In this document: positions 55,505 to 64,000 of the stretch, piece after piece | Numbering within the stretch: the stretch's first letter is position 1 | How the letters are laid out: every line of letters begins with the position of its first letter | Origin: Nostoc linckia z4 | GTDB lineage: Bacteria > Cyanobacteriota > Cyanobacteriia > Cyanobacteriales > Nostocaceae | Direction of reading: 5' to 3' | Assembly: GCF_002608075.1 (NCBI RefSeq) | Contig: NZ_LAHA01000024.1 | Location: 31,367-95,366 of the forward strand | Length of the DNA stretch: 64,000 nt | Notes under the pieces: generated by a model | Databases searched by the model: none | Told to the model about the DNA's origin: nothing | Seen by the model: the letters and a program-made list of their open reading frames with translations, nothing else | Made by a program: the position numbers and the translations under genes

Positions 55505-56254
55505 ATGCAGATGAAATCTCATAATTCATTACTGTTAGCAACTGACCTAGATGGCACTTTTTTAGGTGGTTCTAATCAAGAGCGATCGCAATTTTATCAA
55601 TATATTCACGAACAACGCCATCGCATTCTTTTAATCTATGTCACTGGCAGAGAACTTGACCGCGTTAGCGAATTATATGAAGATCCAAATATTCCCCAAC
55701 CCGATTACATTATTGCCGATGTGGGAACTACAATTGTACACGGCCAAACCTTCGAGCCAATTTCTGTTTTGCAAAACTGGGTAGCGCAAACTTGGGGAAA
55801 TGCTAACGAACAAATCAAAGCTTTATTAGCCAATGAACCAGGATTAGAATTACAGTCTGTTAATCCTGACTATCGTGTATCCTACTACTATGAACCTGAA
55901 TCATTGCAACCCCAAACTATCCAAAAAGTAATTGACGCTGGATTTGATACTATCCTTTCCTATGACATCAGACTAAATTACCATTATTTTGATGTCATGC
56001 CAAAAGGCGTTTCTAAAGGCCCCACACTCGTGAGATTTTTAACAGAAATGAGTTTTAATCCTGATGACACAGTTACTTGTGGAGATACTCTCAACGATTT
56101 CTCATTATTTGAGACGGGTTTAAAGGGTATTGCTGTAGGAAATTCCGAACCTAAATTAGTGGAGAAAATTCAAACAATGGAGAACGTTTATTATAGTCCC
56201 TATCCTGGGGTGATGGGTATTTGGGATGGTCTTAAGGTCTATGGCAAAGATTAA
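55505..56254 (+). CDS. HAD-superfamily phosphatase, sucrose-phosphatase-like (2)
   Basis: A 249-residue HAD phosphatase, paralogous in fold to the gene at 49465. The aspartates are Asp14 and Asp16 in LATDLDGTFLGG. ICVTGRELD-type loop 2 is YVTGRELDRVSEL, and loop 4 is VTCGDTLNDFSLFET. The cap includes VSYYYEPESLQPQTI. The two HAD proteins are far from identical, so they probably act on different phosphates. In the operon it sits between MBOAT and acyltransferase-3. The start is ATG; another ATG two codons later is possible. Confidence 0.85.
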   Translation: MQMKSHNSLLLATDLDGTFLGGSNQERSQFYQYIHEQRHRILLIYVTGRELDRVSELYEDPNIPQPDYIIADVGTTIVHGQTFEPISVLQNWVAQTWGNANEQIKALLANEPGLELQSVNPDYRVSYYYEPESLQPQTIQKVIDAGFDTILSYDIRLNYHYFDVMPKGVSKGPTLVRFLTEMSFNPDDTVTCGDTLNDFSLFETGLKGIAVGNSEPKLVEKIQTMENVYYSPYPGVMGIWDGLKVYGKD

Positions 56255-56286
56255 AAATAATTAAATAATTTCTGGGATTTTTCGGA

Positions 56287-57486
56287 ATGTTAAAATCGTC
56301 TCTTAATGTCAAGGAAGTATCTAATACGATACGTGGCTATATGCCCGTATTGAATGGATATCGTGGCATAGCGATTTTGTTAGTTTTTCTGCGTCATTGT
56401 ATTTACGAACCTGCTGCTGAACGCGTTAACTTTGTAGAAAAAATTTACACAAAGTTAATGTTTTTAGGTTGGTGTGGAGTCGATGCTTTTTTTGTTCTTT
56501 CTGGGTTTCTGATTACAGGAATCCTCCTTGATAGCCGCGAAAAACCGAATTATTTCAAAAATTTCTATGCCAGACGAATGCTCAGAATATTTCCTGCTTA
56601 CTATGTTTTCTTGAGCATTTTTTTAGGAATAATACATCCACTGATTCGGAGTTATGAATCTCTAAATCATATAGATAGTAGCCAAATTTGGTATTGGTAT
56701 TACCTACAAAACTGGTACATGATATTTCGAGGAGACTTTCTGATTGGGCCAATCAGCCATCTTTGGAGTTTAGCTATTGAAGAACAATTCTATCTTATCT
56801 GTCCGGCGTTGATTTATTTTTTGCCTCGCAGGCTCTTAAACTGGTTTTTTGGAACAGTGATTTTCTTTGCGGTCTTTTTTCGCAGTTGGTTGTTATTAAC
56901 TCATCCTTTAACTGATAACCTTTTTAGTAGTATCTTCGTTAATCCTGTCTGTCGTGTGGATGCCCTAGCGATAGGTTCTTTGATAGCCTTGTGGATGCGT
57001 TCAGATAGAATACTTCCTCGGCTATTATCGATTTCGCCAATACTTCTGATTGTGAGTGCTATTAGTTTGGGCATTATAGAAATCACTCAAGGAGGACTTG
57101 ATACATTAAATCCACTGCTTGAATCAATCGGCTTTTCTATACTAGCTATCTTCTTTGGTTCGCTGTTAATTTTGTTAGTCATACAATCAGAAAATAGCCT
57201 TTTAGTCAAATGTCTAAGTTGGTCGCCGCTACAAGGATTAGGTACTATTAGCTACGGGTTTTACATTTATCATTTTCCTATATTGTGGATATTTTGTGAC
57301 AGGATTTATGAATATATGGGTGACTCTTTTATCGTGGGACATTTAGCTACTGTGTTATTTTGTGGAGTGTTGACATTATCTGTCTCACTTGTCAGCTGGT
57401 ATTGTTTAGAGCAACCTATCCTTCGTCTCAAGACTTATTTTTCATCAAACCCGGAAAATAACTTGAGTTCTGGTGTTAATGCTTGA
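56287..57486 (+). CDS. acyltransferase family 3 (membrane O-acyltransferase)
   Basis: A 399-residue membrane protein with about ten spans. Typical acyltransferase-3 features are YRGIAILLVFLRHCI with a catalytic His, GWCGVDAFFVLSGFLITGIL, the arginine segment NFYARRMLRIFPAYYVFL, and HLWSLAIEEQFYLICPALIY. It would O-acetylate a glycan or lipid from the cytoplasmic side. Two separate acylation systems (MBOAT and this) in one unit is notable. ATG start, 33 bases after the second HAD gene. Confidence 0.93.
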   Translation: MLKSSLNVKEVSNTIRGYMPVLNGYRGIAILLVFLRHCIYEPAAERVNFVEKIYTKLMFLGWCGVDAFFVLSGFLITGILLDSREKPNYFKNFYARRMLRIFPAYYVFLSIFLGIIHPLIRSYESLNHIDSSQIWYWYYLQNWYMIFRGDFLIGPISHLWSLAIEEQFYLICPALIYFLPRRLLNWFFGTVIFFAVFFRSWLLLTHPLTDNLFSSIFVNPVCRVDALAIGSLIALWMRSDRILPRLLSISPILLIVSAISLGIIEITQGGLDTLNPLLESIGFSILAIFFGSLLILLVIQSENSLLVKCLSWSPLQGLGTISYGFYIYHFPILWIFCDRIYEYMGDSFIVGHLATVLFCGVLTLSVSLVSWYCLEQPILRLKTYFSSNPENNLSSGVNA

Positions 57487-57544
57487 AAAATGATTGCCAC
57501 AATCCTAAATCTCAAATCCAAAATAATATAAAGTACAAAAATCA

Positions 57545-59449
57545 ATGACTGTAACAAAACTCCGTTTTCCCATTGACTTAGATGCTTACAAACCGTTGAA
57601 ATTAGACCCGACTAATTCAACTTTGACGAATCAACAACGAGAAACGTTGAAGGCTAATATTCAAATTTGTCGAGATACTATTGTTTTCTTTACTTCCATA
57701 GCAGCAGCAAAAAATGTAGGCGGTCATACAGGAGGAGCTTATGATACAGTCCCCGAAGTGATGATTTTAGATGCTTTCTTTCGGGGATCGGCAGATAAAT
57801 TTGTGCCGATTTTCTTTGATGAAGCAGGACACAGAGTCGCCACACAATATTTAATGGCTACTTTACATGGGGATCTTGATGTGGAAGAATTGCTGCATTA
57901 TCGGGAACCCTATTCTAAACTGCTTGCTCATCCAGAACGGGGACGCACTCCTGGGGTGAAATTTAGCGCCGGGAGATTAGGACATTTATGGCCTTATGTA
58001 AATGGAGTAGCGATCGCCAATCCGCAACAAGTAGTATTTTGTTTGGGATCGGATGGTTCCCAGCAAGAAGGAAACAACGCCGAAGCCGCACGTTTAGCCG
58101 TGGCCAAAAATCTCAACGTCAAAATCATCATTGACGATAACAATTCCACCTGTAGCGGCTATCCTTCAGATTATTTACCAGGCTATGATGTCAGTCAAAC
58201 TTTAGCCGGACACGGACTAACTGTACTCACAGGACAAGGCGAAGATTTAGATGATTTGTATAGTCGTTTGTGTCAAGCAGCCACCACAAACGGCCCCATA
58301 GCCGTGGTGAACAAACGTCAGATGTCTCCTGGTATTGCTGGGGTAGAAGGTACGCCATTGGGTCATGATGCATTATCCCCTGATTTGGCGATCGCATATC
58401 TGGAAACTCGCGGACACACTCAAGCTGCTAATTACCTGAAAAAAATTGTTCCACTCACAGGAACCTACACTTATACAGGTTCTAGCAGCAAAACTCGCCA
58501 TATCTTCGATGCTACGATTGTTTCCATTCTCAGTGGCATGACTCCAACCGAACGCCAAGAAAAGGTAATGTGCATCGACAGCGACTTGGGAGAATCTTGT
58601 GGGATCAACAGAATTCAAAAAGCCTATCCAGAGATTTTCTATCACGGCGGCATCATGGAGCGCGGAAACTTCGCCGCCGCAGCGGGGTTTGGTATGGAAA
58701 AGGGAAAACAGGGCATTTTCAGCACCTACAGCGCCTTTTTAGAAATGTGCATTTCCGAAATCACAATGGCGCGATTGAATAAATCCAACGTTCTGTGCCA
58801 ATTTTCCCATAGCGGTATCGATGAATTAGCAGATAACACCTGCCATTTTGGCTTAAATAACATGTTTGCAGACAACGGTTTAGAAGATGGCTACCAAACC
58901 CGTCTGTATTACCCAGCCGATGGCGGACAAATGAAAGCTTGCGTCGAAACCATATTTCATCAACCTGGTTTAAGGTTTCTCTTTTCCAGTCGTTCCGCAG
59001 TTCCCGATATCCTCGATACTGAGGGTAAACCTTTATTTGGAGAAGACTATACCTTTGTTCCCGGCAAAGATGATGTCATACGTGAAGGAACAGCAGGTTA
59101 CATCGTCAGTTTTGGTGAAGTCCTTTATCGTGCCCTGAATGTAGTAGAAAACCTCAAACAACAAGGCATCGATGTCGGGTTAATTAACAAGTCAACCTTA
59201 AATATGGTCGATGAAGAGATTATAGCCAAGATTGGTTCCACACCATTTGTCTTGGTTGTAGAATCATTAAACCGTCGCACAGGTTTAGGAATTCGCTTTG
59301 GTTCCTGGTTACTAGAAAGAGGTTTGTCTCCCAAGTATGCATACATGGGTACTCATCAAGAAGGATGTAGCGGAGTATGGGAACAATTACCCCATCAAGG
59401 TATTGATGTCATTGGCATTATGAATCAAGTCAAGAAACTGCTTGCTTAG
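57545..59449 (+). CDS. transketolase-family protein
   Basis: A 634-residue thiamine-diphosphate enzyme. His61 in VGGHTGGAYDTVP, the GRLGHLWPYVNG segment, and the ThDP motif GSDGSQQEGNNAE ... IIIDDNNSTC (Asp170 to Asn199-Asn200) are present. The pyrimidine-binding half has IMERGNFAAAAGFGMEKGKQ and SAFLEMCISEITMA. The C-terminal domain has RRTGLGIRFGSWLLERG. It is slightly shorter than the central-metabolism transketolase (about 670 residues) and divergent, so it is probably a dedicated paralogue. It would transfer a two-carbon unit, for example forming sedoheptulose 7-phosphate. Last gene of the rightward unit, 58 bases after the acyltransferase. Confidence 0.9.
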   Translation: MTVTKLRFPIDLDAYKPLKLDPTNSTLTNQQRETLKANIQICRDTIVFFTSIAAAKNVGGHTGGAYDTVPEVMILDAFFRGSADKFVPIFFDEAGHRVATQYLMATLHGDLDVEELLHYREPYSKLLAHPERGRTPGVKFSAGRLGHLWPYVNGVAIANPQQVVFCLGSDGSQQEGNNAEAARLAVAKNLNVKIIIDDNNSTCSGYPSDYLPGYDVSQTLAGHGLTVLTGQGEDLDDLYSRLCQAATTNGPIAVVNKRQMSPGIAGVEGTPLGHDALSPDLAIAYLETRGHTQAANYLKKIVPLTGTYTYTGSSSKTRHIFDATIVSILSGMTPTERQEKVMCIDSDLGESCGINRIQKAYPEIFYHGGIMERGNFAAAAGFGMEKGKQGIFSTYSAFLEMCISEITMARLNKSNVLCQFSHSGIDELADNTCHFGLNNMFADNGLEDGYQTRLYYPADGGQMKACVETIFHQPGLRFLFSSRSAVPDILDTEGKPLFGEDYTFVPGKDDVIREGTAGYIVSFGEVLYRALNVVENLKQQGIDVGLINKSTLNMVDEEIIAKIGSTPFVLVVESLNRRTGLGIRFGSWLLERGLSPKYAYMGTHQEGCSGVWEQLPHQGIDVIGIMNQVKKLLA

Positions 59450-59530
59450 ATATTAAAAGTCTTGCTCTAATAAGACATGCAAGAACCACCCATCATGTGA
59501 ATTAGACGCTAAAACCCTTGATTTCTCGTT

Positions 59531-59559
59531 GTAAAGACGTTGCATTGCAACGTCTTTAC
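59531..59559. repeat. dispersed 29-base palindrome
   Basis: AAAGACGTTGCA, central T, TGCAACGTCTTT, complementary apart from the central base. It lies 80 bases beyond the transketolase stop and could act as a terminator. Related copies are at 27131 and 44720. Confidence 0.75.
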
Positions 59560-59624
59560 TATTGTTGACCGTTAACAGTCAACAGTCAACGCTTTAACCA
59601 AAATAATTTATTTTCTCAAATTCC

Positions 59625-61010
59625 CTAATTAGTATCACTTTTGACGAAGAACAATGCTGTACGCGGGCCAATTTCAATCCCACGTCGTTGGGCAGAACCC
59701 CATTGAGTAACCTGCTTGGCAGCATCAACACATATTTGGAATTTGTACTGTAACTCGTTGTAGCAACCGGCAGCTAAACCCGGTATTTTTGCCTGAGGGA
59801 CATTAAATTTTTCCCCACTTTTATTGATAATGGCTAATCCCCGATCTCCACGCTCGATAAACAGCAAATTGGGACTATTTGCACCAGTGGCTATTTCATT
59901 ACCATTGCGGAAGTATTGGGGCTGTGTCAGCAACTTTTGATGGAATTGAACGCCTGCAACAACGGTGGGATTGAAGGCATCAAAATTCAAAATCAAGGGT
60001 GTCCCTTCTTTAATCGCCAAAACGTAAGCAGTTGCTAATGGTAAATCGCCAGAATCAAATTTCCAATTGTCAAACTGTCCTGGTGCCCAGGTATCATGAT
60101 TGCGAGAAAAGGTAACAGCCTCGTTACCTGGTAAAGCACGCTTGGTATCTGATGGATTAACTAAAGAGCGCAAGTCACCCCCATACTTGAAGGCATCTTT
60201 TAAAGTATTTACCAGTTGAAAATCTGTGACTTTAGGAAAAACTGAAATATACTTCCTACTCTCGTCATATGATTGACCGATGACCTCACCATAGTAAAAC
60301 TTATCCTTGGGGACAACGCTGAGTATCTTCGCCATATCCCCACGAGGAATGTGCTTAGCAGCATCAAAACGCAAACCATCAATGCCAAGCCCAAACAGAG
60401 TTGTCATATACTTCTGAGCATTCTGTTGTACATAAGGCAAATCTGTCCTCAGGTCGGGTAATCCCTCTTTGATGCTATTTTGATCGCATAACCAACGATT
60501 TTCAACTTGTACGGGATCGTTATAGTTATCGATGCATTTGGCCTCATGAAAGTATTCAACTTTCTGGTAGATAGGATAAGCTTGCGGGAAAGGCGCTACA
60601 GTTTCATAAAACTTGTACTTAGCCATGTGATTTAAAACTACATCGGCAATGACTTTCATACCGCTTTTGTGAGCCGCACCAATCAAATCCTTTAAGTCTT
60701 TTTCGGTTCCTAAATGTCCCCCCAGTACATAATCCAATGGTTGATACTGCATGTACCACTCTTTGTCTGAAGTACAAGCATTGTCACCGCGTGGGGCTGT
60801 TTTATTTGCAGGCGAAATTTGAATATGGGTATATCCTGCTTCTTGAATTTTGGGCAGTTTGGTTTTGACATCGGCAAAACATTCATCGAAGGCATGATAT
60901 ATAACATCTGCTTTAGCAGGAGCCACTTCTGATGTTATGCCAGTCGTTACAGCAATGAGTCCGACACGAACCAAATTTATAAAATATTTGCTCGATATTT
61001 GGTGTTTCAT
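59625..61010 (-). CDS. secreted alpha-amylase (GH13)
   Basis: A 461-residue protein with a signal peptide (MKHQISSKYFINLVRVGLIA, cleaved after about residue 34, APAKA|DVIYHAF). The catalytic domain carries VIADVVLNHMAKY, nucleophile Asp216 in GLRFDAAKHIP, acid/base Glu242 in FYYGEVIGQS and Asp306 in FSRNHDTWAP. It would cut alpha-1,4 glucans outside the cell or in the periplasm, releasing oligosaccharides. It is on the opposite strand to the glycan unit and convergent with the transketolase gene. The GH31 gene is upstream on the same strand. ATG start. Confidence 0.95.
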   Translation of the reverse strand: MKHQISSKYFINLVRVGLIAVTTGITSEVAPAKADVIYHAFDECFADVKTKLPKIQEAGYTHIQISPANKTAPRGDNACTSDKEWYMQYQPLDYVLGGHLGTEKDLKDLIGAAHKSGMKVIADVVLNHMAKYKFYETVAPFPQAYPIYQKVEYFHEAKCIDNYNDPVQVENRWLCDQNSIKEGLPDLRTDLPYVQQNAQKYMTTLFGLGIDGLRFDAAKHIPRGDMAKILSVVPKDKFYYGEVIGQSYDESRKYISVFPKVTDFQLVNTLKDAFKYGGDLRSLVNPSDTKRALPGNEAVTFSRNHDTWAPGQFDNWKFDSGDLPLATAYVLAIKEGTPLILNFDAFNPTVVAGVQFHQKLLTQPQYFRNGNEIATGANSPNLLFIERGDRGLAIINKSGEKFNVPQAKIPGLAAGCYNELQYKFQICVDAAKQVTQWGSAQRRGIEIGPRTALFFVKSDTN

Positions 61011-61505
61011 GAAGATTTATAAGTAAGTAGATATTTCCAATAATTAATTCTGCGTTGTCCCAAATCCTGAACACAGCCTACACCCTGACATCATATAATA
61101 TACCTCTTGCAATCAATTGCTTTTTGGACTCTTGTGGTCAAAGGGAAAAGGTGAGCCAGCGCGGTCTTGGGGGTTTCCCCCATGAGCGACTGGCGAACCC
61201 CGAAGGGGTTAATGGTTCGACAAGCTCACCAACCGGGGAAAGGGAAAATACCAAACCTTTCCCCCTTTACCCTTCCCCTTTTCCCGACTTATGTAAGAAG
61301 TCTAATGTCCGGTTAATCAAAGTGAATAAAAATGTTTGCTTGTAGTGTTCGCGTAGCGTCTCGCAGAGAGGACTTCAGTCCTCAAACTAGTTGTCTATCC
61401 CATTAGTTCTGAGAGATAAATAAGTTTGTAGTTAGGACTTTAGTCCTTGATTTTTAAGCACTGAAGTGCTTACTACAAACTCATCAAAATTAATGGGACA
61501 GACTA
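61011..61505. other. spacer with repeats and a MITE-like element
   Basis: Contains an AAAGGGAAAAGG / CCTTTTCCC inverted block (61136-61290) with TTCGACAAGCTCACC, a GAGGACTTCAGTCCTC hairpin (about 61368-61383) and the element at 61388-61508. No gene is supported. Confidence 0.6.
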
Positions 61506-61508
61506 CTA
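61388..61508. mobile_element. TA-flanked MITE-like element, copy 2
   Basis: 121 bases, inverted relative to the copy at 30359-30478. The ends TAGTTGTCTATCCCATTA and TAATGGGACAGACTACTA complement at 16 of 18 positions. The last three bases (CTA) are the stop codon of the leftward GH31 gene. Confidence 0.75.
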
Positions 61509-63848
61509 GGTAGAAAACTCTAATTGATGTGCAGTGCCATCATCAATAAAACTTTGTTCGCCAACGCCGACTAATTCCACAATGATTTCACGCTTTGGAG
61601 GTGAAAATTCACCTTCTCTAGGTTCAATCTTAACAATGGTTCGTTGTTCTTGTGAATTAACGCGGTAAGTTGTTGTGCAAAAGGCTGCTGTTTTGTATTC
61701 AAATGTGTGACCGTCATCTTCATAAAGGGTAAACTCACCTACGCCTTTCCAAATCCGTAGCCTGATCTGGTCTATGGGACGTTCATCTACATATTGCATG
61801 ACTGGTATCATGGGGATAATCGAGCCAGCACGGACGTACAATGGCATTTGTTCAAGTGGTGCGTGTGCCAATATGTGGGTTGGGCCTGTGAAAGCTTCAC
61901 CACTCCACCAGTCATACCAGTGGCCTTCAGGTAAATATACAGCACGATATTGAACGCCGGGACGACAAATTGGTGCTGCTAGTAATGATGAACCAAGCAT
62001 TACTTGGTCTGCGAGACTGAAAGTTTGGGGATCGTTGGGAAAATGATAAAGTAGGGGACGCAGAATTGGTGCGCCTGTGGTTGCAGCTTCCCAGAAAAGG
62101 GTGTAGATGTACGGTAGTAGTCGGTAGCGGAGTTGAATGTACTCACGGCAAATTTTTTCAACGCGATCGCCAAATGCCCAAGGTTCATGCTGTGCTGTGG
62201 TCAATGCTGAATGTCCCCGCATGAAGGGGTAAAGCATTCCTAGCTGCATCCAACGAGTAAATAGTTCCGGTGTGGCATTCCCCGCAAAGCCTCCAATATC
62301 ACTACCCACAAAGGCAATGCCCGACAACCCCAAGTTGCAAAGCATTGGTATGGACATTTCTAAGTGTTCCCACAGAGATTGATTGTCTCCAGTCCATACT
62401 GCTGACCAACGCTGAATCCCCGCGAATCCGGAACGCGTCAAGAAAAATGTGCGTTCTGTGGGACGGGATTTGACAACTGCCTCATAAGATGCTTGTGCCA
62501 TCATTAACCCATACACATTATGGGTTTCAGCGTGGTTAGTTTTTTCATCACCAGAACCCTGTGCTGTATTGAGGGGAAAGTCTATTTTGCGACCAGGGTC
62601 ACCGAATGGGCGATCGTCTAGTGTGGGTTCATTCATGTCATTCCAAATGCCCGCAATACCAATATCAGTTAGGCTTTTTAGCAAACCTCCCCACCAATCT
62701 CGGACTTCTTTCCGTAAGTAATCAGGAAACACAGCTTTGTCAGGCCAAACATAACCGTGAAATAACTGACCATTGGTTTTACGGACAAAATAATCGTTCT
62801 TGAATCCCTCATCGAAGACTTTGTAATCTGCCTCTGGATCGTACTTCACCCCAGGTTCAACAATTGTCGCTACTTTAAAGCCATTTTCCTTGAGATTTTG
62901 GATTAATTCTTGAGGATTTGCAAATCGCTTGGGACTCCAGGTAAAAACCCGGTAGCCGTTCATATAATCGATATCTAAATGGATAACATCACAGGGAATT
63001 TGCCGTTGCCGAAATTCCTGCGCCACTTTCTGTACTATATCCTGTGATTCATAACTCCAGCGACACTGGTGGTAACCTAACGCCCATCGGGGTGGTAAGG
63101 GCATCCGTCCGGTTAGCTGGGTGTAGGTCTGGATAATTTTTGCTGGTTCCGGCCCATATATTATGTAGTAATCGAGTTCGCTTCCTTGAGTTTCCATCCG
63201 CCAAACTCCAGGCTGCTGGGCACCCAAATCGAATCGGCTCCAAAAAGTAGTATTGAAAAACAGCCCGTAGCCTAAACCCGGACGCAAGGCGATGAAAAAA
63301 GGAATCGCCTGATACATACTGTCTGTCAAGATCCCAAAATCGATCGCATCAGTTGTCCAATTAGTTCTCACTTTCGATCGCTGATCTAGCAAGCCAGTAG
63401 GTTCACCAAATCCATAGAAATGTTCGTCGGTTTCTATCCGTTTCCACCCAGCAATAGTACCAGTCCGCCACCCCATACCGATGTCTGCATCTTCGGCAAA
63501 AAGCTCTCCTGCTGAGTCGAAGCACTGGATACGAAAAGGATCGCGGGAGACCACAATAGACATTTGCTCGGTTGTAATTTCTATAGTCTCTGCTTTTTCT
63601 CGTACCTCAAACGGCACTTTAGACCATTCTTCATCCGCCTGTGCCACCGCCCACGATCGCCTGGGTAAAAATTCACCCGTTGGTGTCATTCTTACCCGAA
63701 TTAAGTTCGGTGCTAAGATACTAATTTTTACACAGGGAATGCCGCATTTGAAGAGGATATGGCGATCGTCTTGTTTTATTGATTGTACTGCTCCTAGAAT
63801 TGACCAAGCCGGTTCTTTTGTATGCAGTTGTCCAAAGTATTGCGGCAT
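61506..63848 (-). CDS. alpha-glucosidase family 31 (GH31)
   Basis: A 780-residue cytosolic GH31 glucosidase. The catalytic nucleophile is Asp404 in IAGIWNDMNEPT, and the acid/base aspartate is in AVWTGDNQSLWEHLEMS. DVIHLDIDYMNGYRVFTWSP and GYHQCRWSYESQDIV are also typical. The C-terminal beta domain ends abruptly in LEFST, with the stop codon supplied by the MITE-like element at 61388-61508. A TTG start at 63881 is possible; ATG at 63848 is preferred. It would remove glucose from maltose or other alpha-glucosides and may work with the secreted amylase. Confidence 0.95.
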   Translation of the reverse strand: MPQYFGQLHTKEPAWSILGAVQSIKQDDRHILFKCGIPCVKISILAPNLIRVRMTPTGEFLPRRSWAVAQADEEWSKVPFEVREKAETIEITTEQMSIVVSRDPFRIQCFDSAGELFAEDADIGMGWRTGTIAGWKRIETDEHFYGFGEPTGLLDQRSKVRTNWTTDAIDFGILTDSMYQAIPFFIALRPGLGYGLFFNTTFWSRFDLGAQQPGVWRMETQGSELDYYIIYGPEPAKIIQTYTQLTGRMPLPPRWALGYHQCRWSYESQDIVQKVAQEFRQRQIPCDVIHLDIDYMNGYRVFTWSPKRFANPQELIQNLKENGFKVATIVEPGVKYDPEADYKVFDEGFKNDYFVRKTNGQLFHGYVWPDKAVFPDYLRKEVRDWWGGLLKSLTDIGIAGIWNDMNEPTLDDRPFGDPGRKIDFPLNTAQGSGDEKTNHAETHNVYGLMMAQASYEAVVKSRPTERTFFLTRSGFAGIQRWSAVWTGDNQSLWEHLEMSIPMLCNLGLSGIAFVGSDIGGFAGNATPELFTRWMQLGMLYPFMRGHSALTTAQHEPWAFGDRVEKICREYIQLRYRLLPYIYTLFWEAATTGAPILRPLLYHFPNDPQTFSLADQVMLGSSLLAAPICRPGVQYRAVYLPEGHWYDWWSGEAFTGPTHILAHAPLEQMPLYVRAGSIIPMIPVMQYVDERPIDQIRLRIWKGVGEFTLYEDDGHTFEYKTAAFCTTTYRVNSQEQRTIVKIEPREGEFSPPKREIIVELVGVGEQSFIDDGTAHQLEFST

Positions 63849-64000
63849 AATCCCTGATTTTAAAATAACTACTTTTCCCAATCGAGAATTACATAAATTA
63901 CTGCCAAAAAGCTTGTATCTTCGGGCATACGACAGATGGACAGCACTGATGCAACTGTATATTATGCTTTCGTGATTTGGTGGGGAAAGGGGAAAGGGGG
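63849..64000. other. window-edge spacer
   Basis: AT-rich upstream region of the GH31 gene ending in a GGGAAAGGGGAAAGGGG run. No gene is seen. Confidence 0.4.

Overview
This window is chromosomal DNA from a filamentous cyanobacterium, most likely of the Nostocales. The signs are the very frequent HIP1 octamer GCGATCGC inside genes and an AT-rich backbone. Spacers are filled with heptamer-type short tandem repeats (TTAGGAG, TTCTGAA, GGCAATA, TGTTGAC and their complements) and dispersed palindromes. The gene content also fits: a Mo-nitrogenase C-terminal-domain protein, a NIL-ferredoxin, a group 2 sigma factor, an orthocaspase-like protein, a DUF3616 protein and a Uma2 nuclease. No rRNA or tRNA gene and no intact insertion sequence was found.

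Layout. 0.2-9.7 kb: an ArsB/NhaD-type permease, a Mo-nitrogenase C-terminal-domain protein, a caspase-fold pseudo-protease, a secreted small protein, ribosomal protein L32, a sulfite-oxidase-like molybdoprotein, an aldehyde dehydrogenase and a hybrid kinase. 10-24.6 kb: a linear-amide hydrolase, malic enzyme with an ACT domain, a PhoD-like phosphatase, a two-gene phosphorelay with a 1105-residue multidomain protein, a ferredoxin, a DUF3616 protein and a CHAD protein. 24.9-35.2 kb: secreted and small proteins, esterase, aspartoacylase, glutathionyl-hydroquinone reductase, ureidoglycolate-lyase-like protein, sigma factor, a lone double-glycine peptide gene and modA. 35.3-36.2 kb: a 10-repeat CRISPR array without cas genes, with a promoter and repeated boxes in its leader. 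36.5-44.6 kb: ligA, an HNH nuclease behind a strong terminator, a decayed peptidyl-prolyl isomerase, Uma2 nuclease, MATE exporter and a NUDIX/kinase-like pair.

44.8-63.8 kb is the most coherent block. A leftward unit (SIS isomerase, fused nucleotidyltransferase-PfkB kinase, NAD epimerase) faces a rightward unit of eight genes: HAD phosphatase, GT8 glycosyltransferase, GH13 enzyme, SGNH protein, MBOAT acyltransferase, second HAD phosphatase, acyltransferase-3 and transketolase. The 1.08 kb between them holds eight copies of a 9-base iteron-like repeat, a 16-base palindrome and a near-consensus promoter. The enzymes match, step for step, a route from pentose phosphates through sedoheptulose 7-phosphate to a nucleotide-activated heptose, followed by glycosyl transfer and O-acylation. 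This is inferred from families, not shown. Two starch/maltose enzymes (secreted GH13 amylase, GH31 glucosidase) follow on the other strand.

Small non-autonomous elements are common and touch genes. A 120-bp element with TA-flanked inverted ends occurs twice, and one copy supplies the stop codon of the GH31 gene. Two related element families begin TATAGGAATCC. A palindromic 29-mer supplies the stop codon of the epimerase gene. Broken genes include a peptidyl-prolyl isomerase with its catalytic core deleted and a probable receiver-domain remnant.
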